Of a stretch of DNA of 49,956 nucleotides, positions 1 through 6,443 are shown piece by piece (position 1 is the stretch's first letter; each line of letters begins with the position of its first letter). Location of the stretch: NCBI GenBank assembly GCA_017409345.1, contig JAFQSX010000024.1, positions 1 through 49,956 on the forward strand, in the 5' to 3' direction. Source of the stretch: Muribaculaceae bacterium (GTDB taxonomy: Bacteria; Bacteroidota; Bacteroidia; Bacteroidales; Muribaculaceae). Below the pieces are notes generated by a model that did no database searches, had not been told where the DNA came from, and saw nothing but the letters and a program-made list of their open reading frames with translations. A program made the translations under genes and the position numbers.

Positions 1-35
1 AAATATCTGTTTCCGAAACGGTGGTTTCGCAACTG

Positions 36-66
36 CAAATATAATACACTTTTCTTATTCGGCAAA
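36..66 (-). promoter_or_regulatory. Bacteroidetes-type promoter firing left, out of the window
   Basis: Read on the minus strand there is TTTG (66-63), a 19-nt spacer, then TATATTTG (43-36), an exact match to the Bacteroidetes -33/-7 consensus with ideal spacing. It would start a transcript near position 28 that leaves the window to the left, so a separate gene probably begins beyond the edge. A small hairpin (CGAAAC at 14-19, GTTTCG at 24-29) would lie in its leader. Confidence 0.6.
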
Positions 67-102
67 ATTATGCAATAACAATTTGCAAAAGTAGAATAAT
101 TC

Positions 103-127
103 AACTCGTGAGTGTGGCTCACGAGTT
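103..127. terminator. Perfect hairpin with TGTGG loop, probable terminator
   Basis: Arms AACTCGTGAG (103-112) and CTCACGAGTT (118-127) are perfectly complementary around a 5-nt TGTGG loop. It lies just past the 3' end of the minus-strand antitoxin gene, so a terminator role is plausible, although no clean U-run follows. A sister hairpin with nearly the same arms is at 10568-10590, and another with the same loop is at 10519-10547. A weaker inverted repeat (TTCAGTTG 126-133, CAACTGAA 149-156) follows it. Confidence 0.5.
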
Positions 128-181
128 CAGTTGGCAACATTTTGTAGTCAACTGAAATAATTGCATCAACAGTCAAGAATT

Positions 182-502
182 TCAGATGACTGAATCCTGT
201 TCATACATCCCAGGTCGTCTGAGTTCGTTTTCCTCTTTCATTCTTTTGATCATCTCTGAGTTAGGAGGAACAATCTCATAAGTAGAACTATAAAGTTTTC
301 TATGCTTGTAATGCTCATTGAGTCTTTGGGTAACTTCCTCCATAGTAATCTCACCCTCAATTTGTTGTTGAGCAAGTTGAATCAGAAATTCAGACACGTT
401 AAGCCCATCTACATTCTGCAAGCCTATTGTTGCACCCCAATTGTTAGCTCTTTCTCTAACAGCCTTATCAGGATGATTCTTATATTCGTCAAACAATCCC
501 AT
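182..502 (-). CDS. VbhA-like antitoxin domain protein (orphan)
   Basis: The 106-aa protein resembles the VbhA antitoxin family, which inhibits Fic-domain AMP transferases by placing a glutamate in the Fic active site. Visible similarities are an N-terminal helix (FDEYKNHPDKAVRERANNW), a central segment reading GLQNVDGLNVSEFL, and a GEITMEEV segment typical of the helix-turn after the inhibitory motif. The C-terminal third is charged and unrecognised. No Fic domain is fused, and the 180 bases downstream (leftward) do not encode one: they hold hairpins and a new leftward promoter. It is therefore either an orphan antitoxin or its toxin lies beyond the window edge under separate control. The family call rests on motif recall only. 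Confidence 0.6.
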   Translation of the reverse strand: MGLFDEYKNHPDKAVRERANNWGATIGLQNVDGLNVSEFLIQLAQQQIEGEITMEEVTQRLNEHYKHRKLYSSTYEIVPPNSEMIKRMKEENELRRPGMYEQDSVI

Positions 503-594
503 GATTTTTCTTATAAAGTTACAAAAAAATATGGGGAATAGCCAATACCTTCACCTAAATAATTCTTATAACAACAATTATATAGTCCGTAAAG

Positions 595-625
595 TTTGCT
601 GTATGGAAAATAAAGTATAACTTTG
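595..625 (+). promoter_or_regulatory. Promoter of the type I RM transcription unit
   Basis: TTTG at 595-598, a 19-nt spacer and TAACTTTG at 618-625 match the Bacteroidetes promoter consensus exactly. Transcription would start near 630, about 28 nt before the XRE gene. Because the following genes are tightly spaced as far as 9.8 kb, this may drive the whole type I operon. Confidence 0.7.
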
Positions 626-657
626 TTCATAATTTAATGGATATAATTTGAATTAAG

Positions 658-873
658 ATGTCGAATAATCAACAAATAGTGATGAATAGAATAAAGGTTA
701 CACTTGTTGAAAAACAGAAAACCAATAGATGGTTAGCTGAGCAGATGGGTAAATCGGAGAACACTATTTCAAGATGGTGTTCCAATAAATCACAGCCCTC
801 GATTGCACAATTACAAGAAATCGCGAAACACTTAGATGTAGATGTAAGATTGCTGATTACACCTACAAAATAG
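658..873 (+). CDS. XRE-family helix-turn-helix regulator
   Basis: This is a 71-aa protein made almost entirely of one Cro/C1-type HTH domain. Residues about 11-66 show the pattern NRWLAEQMGKSENTISRWCS followed by QPSIAQLQEIAKHLDVDV, with the canonical Q/A-x3-G turn and the recognition helix ENTISRW. Such small XRE proteins often lead Bacteroidetes type I restriction operons and are presumed to time expression so that methylation precedes restriction; that role here is inferred from position only. The gene is first in the unit, directly behind the 595-625 promoter and 31 nt before the DUF2971 gene. Start: the only reasonable ATG, with an A-rich leader. Confidence 0.85.
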   Translation: MSNNQQIVMNRIKVTLVEKQKTNRWLAEQMGKSENTISRWCSNKSQPSIAQLQEIAKHLDVDVRLLITPTK

Positions 874-904
874 TTAGAATCTGGATTTTCTCAATAGAAT
901 ATTT

Positions 905-1681
905 ATGTTACGTCAAATGGAATCAATTAAACTATATAAATATTTAGATGCACAAGGAGGATTGGCGATGTTGTCTAATGGCAATATTCAATTTACTAAT
1001 GCGACGAAATTGAATGATCCGTTTGATTGTCATCCAAGCTTGATTGATTTTTCTCAAGTTCCTTCAGAGAGAACAAGAGTCTGGAGCAAAGAAGATATTA
1101 TAAATTTAGAATCAAATCGTTTTGAAAGACACAGGGATAATACATGGTTGTGTAGTCTTTCTAAAAACTATGATTCATTGTTAATGTGGAGCTATTATAA
1201 TTGCCATAAAGGTGTATGCATCGGAATAGATCTGGAAAAAGCGGATAAATACCTTTCTCGTATTTGGGGCTCAATAATATTAGGTTATTTAAAGTTTGAG
1301 GTAAGATACCGAGATATTATTGAGAAGCCAGACTTCTTTAAAAGAGAAGAAGATTTGTGGAGTTATCAGTTGTCAACCAAAGCAAAGGCCTGGGAACATG
1401 AACAGGAAGTACGTTTGGTGATTGTTGATCCTTCAAGAAAAACTCCACATTATATACCCTCTGCATTAGAAAATAAAGAAAGAATTGATTATAAGGAAAT
1501 AAGATTTACCCCTGAACTAGGAGGTGAATGTTATGATTCTGTTTATTTGGGTGTGAACATAGATGATGAAATGCGAAATGAAATTATAGAAGCAGCCAAG
1601 AACCGGAATCCAAACATCAAGATATACCAAATGAAAGCAAATGCTAATGCTTTTAAGTTACAAACTGAACAAATCATTTGA
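905..1681 (+). CDS. DUF2971 domain protein
   Basis: The 258-aa protein shows DUF2971 features: an N-terminal LYKYLDAQGGLAMLSNG strand, the FTNATKLNDPFDCHP segment (about residues 28-45), WLCSLSKNYDSLLMWSYY around 75-95, and a central segment ending AWEHEQEVRLVI (about 155-170). The family is common near restriction and defence genes, but its biochemical role is not established. The gene ends 7 nt before the hsdM start, pointing to translational coupling. An in-frame ATG at 917 is an alternative start, and the protein would lose only four residues. Base composition is A/T-richer than hsdM, typical of a movable accessory gene. Function is not assigned. Confidence 0.85.
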   Translation: MLRQMESIKLYKYLDAQGGLAMLSNGNIQFTNATKLNDPFDCHPSLIDFSQVPSERTRVWSKEDIINLESNRFERHRDNTWLCSLSKNYDSLLMWSYYNCHKGVCIGIDLEKADKYLSRIWGSIILGYLKFEVRYRDIIEKPDFFKREEDLWSYQLSTKAKAWEHEQEVRLVIVDPSRKTPHYIPSALENKERIDYKEIRFTPELGGECYDSVYLGVNIDDEMRNEIIEAAKNRNPNIKIYQMKANANAFKLQTEQII

Positions 1682-1688
1682 AAAGAAT

Positions 1689-3491
1689 ATGACCAATATA
1701 AAGAAACTCGAAGCCGAATTATGGGAGTCGGCCGATTTACTCCGACAGGGCAGTAAACTTACCAGCAGCCAGTATTGTATGCCGGTTCTTGCCTTGTTGT
1801 TCCTTCGCTATGCCTATAGCCGATTCAAGATGGTAGAAGCCGAAATCTTGCAAAACAGACCATCAAGAGGGGGAAGAGTGATGCCGGTTGAGCCTAGCGA
1901 CTTTGAAGCCAAGAGTGCTTTGTTCCTCCCACAAGAAGCTAAATATGACTATTTGGTAAATCTTCCTGCTAATATTGCTGATGCAGGCTTAAAAACCAAA
2001 GACGGACAGGATATTAATTCATTGGGCGAAGCAGTCAATTATGCTATGCAGTTGGTAGAAGAACAGAGCGAACAACTTACAGGCGTTCTTCCCAAAAGCT
2101 ACACCATGTTTGCCGATGACTTGTTGGCCGACTTGCTTCGTATCTTCAACAATCAGACAATTGATGAAGTAGGAGGTGATGTAATTGGCCGTATCTATGA
2201 ATATTTTTTGTCCAAGTTTGCCAAGGCTGTAGCCAGTGATGATGGCGTGTTCTTTACGCCCAAATCGTTGGTAAAAATTTTGGTTAATGTATTGGAGCCT
2301 ACATCGGGTATCATGCTAGACCCTGCTTGCGGTTCGGGTGGTATGTTTGTACAGACGGGCGATTTTGTAAATCAATCCAGTCTCAATGCCAATACACACA
2401 TGACATTCTACGGTCAGGAAAAGGTGGAATACAACGCTCAACTTTGTTTAATGAACATGGCAGTACATGGATTGAATGGCAAGATTGTATCGGGCGACGA
2501 AGCCAATTCATTCTATCACGATGCCCATAATTTGGAAGGCAAGTGCGATTATGTCATGGCTAATCCTCCGTTCAATGTCGATAAGGTAAAGAGCGAGTCG
2601 GCATGGGCAGCCGGTCGTTTGCCTTTTGGCTTGCCAGGTGTAAATGCCAAGAGTAAGGAGATTGGCAATGCCAACTACCTTTGGATAAGCTATTTCCATG
2701 CATACTTGAATGACCATGGTCGTGCTGGTTTTGTCATGGCAAGTTCGGCAACCGATAGTGCCAATAAAGACCGTGATATTCGTGAGAAACTTGTACGTAC
2801 AGGTGATGTGGATGTCATGGTAAGTGTCGGCAATAACTTCTTCTACACCCTTTCACTTCCTTGTTCGTTGTGGTTCTTCGATAAGGCAAAGCGTGCAGAA
2901 AATCGTGATAAGGTGCTCTTTATCGATGCTCGAAATTACTATACGGTGGTTGACCGTACACTCAATGAGTGGACCGAATGGCAGCTTCGCAATTTGCAAG
3001 CCATCGTACACCTATATCGTGGTGAAACAGAGAAATACCAAGCATTACTCAACGATTATAGACAAGTATTGGGCGATATTACGGTAGCATCTGCCCAAAC
3101 AGCACTCGACAAGCAGAAATCCGAAGCTAAGGAAGCCATTGCTAATGCCTCCCGCAAGGACAAGAAACGCATCGAGGCAGAAATGAAAGCCATTGAAGAT
3201 GCGTTAGAAGATACTTTGGAAACCGCACGCCAATACGAATGGCTGACCGAAAAATTTGGCGAAGGAGAATACAAGGATGTACTTGGCCTTTGTAAGATTG
3301 CCACTATTCAGGAGATAGAGGATAAGAACTATTCACTTACTCCAGGTGCTTATGTAGGCGTAGCGGAAGTCGAAGATGATGGCGTGGATTTCCACGAACG
3401 CATGAACGAAATTCATGCGGAATTGAAACGCTTGAACGACGAAGCCAATATATTGATGAGTGAAGTTTTGAAAAAATGGTCAAACATATAG
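1689..3491 (+). CDS. hsdM: Type I restriction-modification DNA methyltransferase subunit HsdM
   Basis: HsdM methylates adenine N6 at the sequence chosen by HsdS and is part of both the M2S methylase and the R2M2S nuclease. The 600-aa product has the N-terminal HsdM helical domain (KLEAELWESADLLRQG onward) and SAM-binding motif I DPACGSGGMF near residue 211. Catalytic motif IV NPPFN is near 292, and a long charged helical tail near 475-520 probably contacts HsdS. The start at 1689 is chosen because the family begins with a short lead into KLEAELW; an upstream ATG at 1641 would overlap the DUF2971 gene and add 16 unrelated residues. The gene is 15 nt from hsdS. All key motifs are intact, so it should be active. 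Confidence 0.97.
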   Translation: MTNIKKLEAELWESADLLRQGSKLTSSQYCMPVLALLFLRYAYSRFKMVEAEILQNRPSRGGRVMPVEPSDFEAKSALFLPQEAKYDYLVNLPANIADAGLKTKDGQDINSLGEAVNYAMQLVEEQSEQLTGVLPKSYTMFADDLLADLLRIFNNQTIDEVGGDVIGRIYEYFLSKFAKAVASDDGVFFTPKSLVKILVNVLEPTSGIMLDPACGSGGMFVQTGDFVNQSSLNANTHMTFYGQEKVEYNAQLCLMNMAVHGLNGKIVSGDEANSFYHDAHNLEGKCDYVMANPPFNVDKVKSESAWAAGRLPFGLPGVNAKSKEIGNANYLWISYFHAYLNDHGRAGFVMASSATDSANKDRDIREKLVRTGDVDVMVSVGNNFFYTLSLPCSLWFFDKAKRAENRDKVLFIDARNYYTVVDRTLNEWTEWQLRNLQAIVHLYRGETEKYQALLNDYRQVLGDITVASAQTALDKQKSEAKEAIANASRKDKKRIEAEMKAIEDALEDTLETARQYEWLTEKFGEGEYKDVLGLCKIATIQEIEDKNYSLTPGAYVGVAEVEDDGVDFHERMNEIHAELKRLNDEANILMSEVLKKWSNI

Positions 3492-3506
3492 GATACGAAT
3501 TACTGT

Positions 3507-4664
3507 ATGAGGGAAAAAGTTTGTATAGGTGATTTGGGAACCATAATAACAGGAAAGACTCCGTCAAAAACAAACAAGAGTTATTATGGCAACTATGTGG
3601 CGTTTATTAAACCTACTGATATTTCAGAGGATAGCAAGTTTACATATGAGACTGAGGAAATGTATTCAAAATTAGCTGCCGAGAAATATAAAAGCAGTTT
3701 AATCCCCAAAGGGGCGATATGTATACCTTGCATCGGTACTATCGGAACAAAAATGACTATGACTCATTGTGCATGCTATACTAACCAATCTATAAATACG
3801 ATTATTTGTAATGAAAATTACGACAACGAGTATGTCTATTACTTGATGAAAAATTTTCTACCTAATCTGAAATCTTACAATTTGGGTACAGCATCAGGTA
3901 GAGAATTTATATCAAAATCGAATTTTGAAAAAATAGAGATTGTAGCAGAACAGAATAAGAATATACAGAAAGAAATTGGTAAATTCTTGTCTCGTTACGA
4001 TTCCTTGATAGAAAACTATCAAAAGCAAATTAAGCTATTAGAGGAATCCGCTCAACGTCTTTATAAGGAATGGTTCATTGACCTCCGCTTTCCAGGCCAC
4101 GAAAACACTAAGATTGTCGATGGTGTACCAGAGGGGTGGGAGAAAAAGAAGGTAGGAAATTTGATATCAAAAGTTCTGAGAACAAAGCAGGTTTCAGCGA
4201 ATAATTATCTTTATTCAGGACGTTTCCCTGTTATTGATCAAAGTCGCAATTATATTGCTGGCTATACTAATGATATTGAAAGTTTGGTAAAGGTTACTAT
4301 ACCATATATTGTATTTGGAGATCATACAAGAGTCTTAAAGTATGTGCCGTTTTCTTTTGCAAAAGGAGCAGATGGAACACAATTGATAATGTCTAATGAT
4401 TTGGAAAGAATGCCTCAGAGCTTATTCTATAATAGCTTAATAGAGATAGATTTGTCTAACTATAGTTACGCTAGACATTTTAAATATCTAAAGGAGGAAT
4501 ATATTCTAGTACCATCTAAAGACATTGCACAAAGGTATGATAAAGTAGAATCTCTATATTTTCAAAGTATTCAGAAAAATAGGGAACAAATCCGTCACCT
4601 AACTGAAGCACGCGACCGTTTGCTTCCCAAGTTGATGAATGGAGAAATTAATGTGAATCGCTAA
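3507..4664 (+). CDS. hsdS: Type I restriction specificity subunit HsdS
   Basis: HsdS sets the bipartite target sequence of the type I complex. The 385-aa protein has the usual two-part layout. The first target-recognition domain covers about 1-160. A conserved coiled-coil spacer runs from SRYDSLIENYQKQIKLLEES to KEWFIDLRFPG at about 160-200. The second recognition domain, from VPEGWEKKKVG, covers about 205-345. A second coiled coil ends EARDRLLPKLMNGEINV. The recognition domains are A/T-rich compared with the spacer, as expected for exchanged parts. A second, degenerate copy of the extreme 3' end lies at 5250-5300 beyond an unrelated gene, suggesting past recombination at this end. The target sequence cannot be predicted by eye. 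Confidence 0.95.
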   Translation: MREKVCIGDLGTIITGKTPSKTNKSYYGNYVAFIKPTDISEDSKFTYETEEMYSKLAAEKYKSSLIPKGAICIPCIGTIGTKMTMTHCACYTNQSINTIICNENYDNEYVYYLMKNFLPNLKSYNLGTASGREFISKSNFEKIEIVAEQNKNIQKEIGKFLSRYDSLIENYQKQIKLLEESAQRLYKEWFIDLRFPGHENTKIVDGVPEGWEKKKVGNLISKVLRTKQVSANNYLYSGRFPVIDQSRNYIAGYTNDIESLVKVTIPYIVFGDHTRVLKYVPFSFAKGADGTQLIMSNDLERMPQSLFYNSLIEIDLSNYSYARHFKYLKEEYILVPSKDIAQRYDKVESLYFQSIQKNREQIRHLTEARDRLLPKLMNGEINVNR

Positions 4665-4682
4665 ATACTTATATAGTTAATT

Positions 4683-5237
4683 ATGGGAAATATTGTGAAA
4701 CTGATTGAAGATTTCTTGTTGAAGAATGTATGGGGTGTTATTATTGCAGGAGTAATAGCCTCCATACTTGGATCGTTTTTATGCTACATATTTAGGAAAA
4801 TAGTTGATTATCTACGGGAGAAACTTCAAATAAGAAAGAAAAAACATAACACTATAAAATATGCTTTAAGCTTTTATAGGGGAGCAGCTGCAGAATATTC
4901 CAAATACTCATCATATCGTCAAATATTATTAGTGGGTGATATCATTATGGATGCTCTTTATGTAGGATTAAAGATCGTCGTATATTTATTGATTGCTATT
5001 ATTTTTATTAATTTATTGAACGATGTTTTCTTGGATTTGACCATTATAGCTATAGTTTCATTTATGATATATCCACAATTGTCTAAATTCAAGGACATAA
5101 GAAAGGCCTACGAACTGACTTATGACCACATATTTGGGAAAGATTTTACTAAGAAGTGTATTGATGGCGCCTTTGAAACTCTGGAGAAGGAACAAAAAGA
5201 AAAGGACGATGTACCGAATGAAAAATCGGTAAAATAG
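4683..5237 (+). CDS. Unknown membrane protein inside the type I RM operon
   Basis: I do not recognise this 184-aa protein. It has one hydrophobic segment near the N terminus (about residues 17-37, VWGVIIAGVIASILGSFLCY). A basic, charged stretch (REKLQIRKKKHN) and a soluble loop follow. A hydrophobic hairpin at about 85-130 is probably two more membrane spans, and the C-terminal tail is highly charged. It sits 18 nt after hsdS in the same direction and is followed by a remnant of an hsdS 3' end, so it appears to have been inserted at, or carried with, an hsdS recombination junction. A membrane effector or immunity role is conceivable but unsupported by any motif. Its A/T-rich composition supports a transferred origin. 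Confidence 0.75.
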   Translation: MGNIVKLIEDFLLKNVWGVIIAGVIASILGSFLCYIFRKIVDYLREKLQIRKKKHNTIKYALSFYRGAAAEYSKYSSYRQILLVGDIIMDALYVGLKIVVYLLIAIIFINLLNDVFLDLTIIAIVSFMIYPQLSKFKDIRKAYELTYDHIFGKDFTKKCIDGAFETLEKEQKEKDDVPNEKSVK

Positions 5238-5249
5238 GTTGACATATAG

Positions 5250-5300
5250 TACGACCGCTTGCTTCCCAAGCTAATGAGTGGAGGGATAGAAGTTTTTTAA
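5250..5300 (+). pseudogene. Remnant of an hsdS 3' end
   Basis: Translation of this 51-bp stretch gives YDRLLPKLMSGGIEVF and a stop, closely matching the last codons of the intact hsdS (RDRLLPKLMNGEINV near 4614-4658). No start or upstream hsdS sequence is attached, because the membrane-protein gene ends 12 nt before it. The similarity also holds at the DNA level. This is best read as the cut-off tail of a second or former hsdS gene, and together with the intact copy it forms a direct repeat around the 184-aa membrane gene. Confidence 0.8.
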
Positions 5301-5315
5301 ATTATATATAATATT

Positions 5316-5834
5316 ATGGAAGATAAGCTAAAACAAATTATTGATGCAAGCGCTGGCCAGGCTGACAAAATACAAGCCAGGATAAATACTTTTATTGAAC
5401 GTGTTAATGAGTTCTATTATAAAGTAGATAACGAATGGTTAGATGGTTGTTACAATGAAGTCTTTACGACAAACTTGAGCTCAATGACTATAACAGAAGA
5501 GTCTTTAGGAACTTATGAGGTAAATAAAAAGAATCTTAGAATTGGTTCTTATTTTTTAGAGTTCGAACCTATTGGTACAGTATTAATAGGATCTGATGCT
5601 CGTATAGACTTAAAATATTTAAATGAATCCGTAAAGTTTGTAAGAGTTGGTAATAATTTTGAGAATTTTCGGGATTTGATTGAAATACGTGTTAATGGAC
5701 GTATTGAAAAAGAACGCAAAGAACCTGGAGAAATAGTTTGGAAATTTGTAAATCCCCAAAATAGTAAATTAATAAAGGTTACATCGACTTCTCTTCAGAA
5801 CCTAATAGCAGATTTGATAAATGCGAAAAATTAA
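5316..5834 (+). CDS. Unknown protein, probable partner of the HEPN protein
   Basis: I do not recognise this 172-aa protein. The first 45 residues look helical (IDASAGQADKIQARINTFIERVNEFY), and the rest alternates hydrophobic and polar residues as in a beta-rich fold (LRIGSYFLEFEPIGTVLIG, IDLKYLNESVKFVRVG). It has no signal peptide or membrane span. Its last 14 bases overlap the start of the HEPN-type gene, the tight coupling typical of two-component modules such as toxin-antitoxin or effector-sensor pairs. It follows the hsdS remnant and precedes hsdR. The nucleotidyltransferase signature of MNT antitoxins is absent, so it is not an obvious MNT partner. Function is open. Confidence 0.75.
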   Translation: MEDKLKQIIDASAGQADKIQARINTFIERVNEFYYKVDNEWLDGCYNEVFTTNLSSMTITEESLGTYEVNKKNLRIGSYFLEFEPIGTVLIGSDARIDLKYLNESVKFVRVGNNFENFRDLIEIRVNGRIEKERKEPGEIVWKFVNPQNSKLIKVTSTSLQNLIADLINAKN

Positions 5835-6393
5835 GTTCCAATTTTCTGAAAATATTCAGTCTATTGAGGAAATAGAATCATTTTATAATAAGATGAAAAA
5901 ATCTTTAGAATCACAATATAATTCAAGTCAGAATCCCAATTATGATTCAGACTTTTTATTCATGACTGATTCTGAAATTCGGAAAGAATGTCAATTTTGC
6001 CTTGAAGAATTATCTCGTGAAGCTTCTTTTTCGTTATTATCTCTAATAGAAGCTGAATTTCGAAAAGACTTTGTGTATAGAACAGAATTAAAAAAACATG
6101 ATAAATTGTCAAATATATATCGAAGTACATATAACCCTGCAAAAAAAGTATACCAATATGCCTATGTTGATGTTGTGTTAAATGGTTGGAAACAATATAG
6201 ACCAGAGTGTGGTGATTTGATTAATAGAATTATTGATGCAAATAATTATAGAAATTGGATAGCACATGGTAGATATTGGGTATTTAAAGATAATGTTAAA
6301 AAATATGATTTCAATGATAATTTAACATTGGCGAAAATTGTAAAAGCAACTTTTGGTCCAGAGTATTTATTCAATAAGATCAAGAAAGCTTAA
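5821..6393 (+). CDS. HEPN-domain-like protein, candidate ribonuclease
   Basis: The 190-aa, largely helical protein contains RNWIAHGRYW near residues 144-153. This fits the HEPN ribonuclease motif R-x4-H (Arg144, His149), preceded by polar residues in a long helix (LINRIIDANNYRN) as in the RiboL-PSP/MAE_28990-like groups of HEPN proteins. HEPN enzymes are metal-independent RNases used as toxins or abortive-infection effectors. The gene overlaps its upstream neighbour by 14 nt and lies between hsdS and hsdR. That position recalls PrrC, an anticodon nuclease encoded within a type I locus and silenced by the restriction complex. Catalysis and the silencing analogy are inference: the sequence directly shows only the motif, the size and the context. 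Confidence 0.65.
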   Translation: MRKIKFQFSENIQSIEEIESFYNKMKKSLESQYNSSQNPNYDSDFLFMTDSEIRKECQFCLEELSREASFSLLSLIEAEFRKDFVYRTELKKHDKLSNIYRSTYNPAKKVYQYAYVDVVLNGWKQYRPECGDLINRIIDANNYRNWIAHGRYWVFKDNVKKYDFNDNLTLAKIVKATFGPEYLFNKIKKA

Positions 6394-6443
6394 TAGTTTT
6401 AGTTTTGCAAATCGATACACGATAAATTTGATTTATAATATTT

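Noticed and set aside
1641-1688. Upstream ATG of hsdM
   Set aside because: It lies inside the DUF2971 gene and adds 16 residues unlike HsdM; the ATG at 1689 gives the family-typical start.
3507-4664. Invertible (phase-variable) hsdS system
   Set aside because: Only a short direct repeat of the hsdS tail is seen; there are no inverted recognition-domain copies and no recombinase gene nearby.
5316-5834. MNT-type nucleotidyltransferase antitoxin next to the HEPN gene
   Set aside because: The stretch IGSDARIDLKY looks superficially similar but lacks the GS-x(9-11)-D-x-D spacing of MNT proteins.
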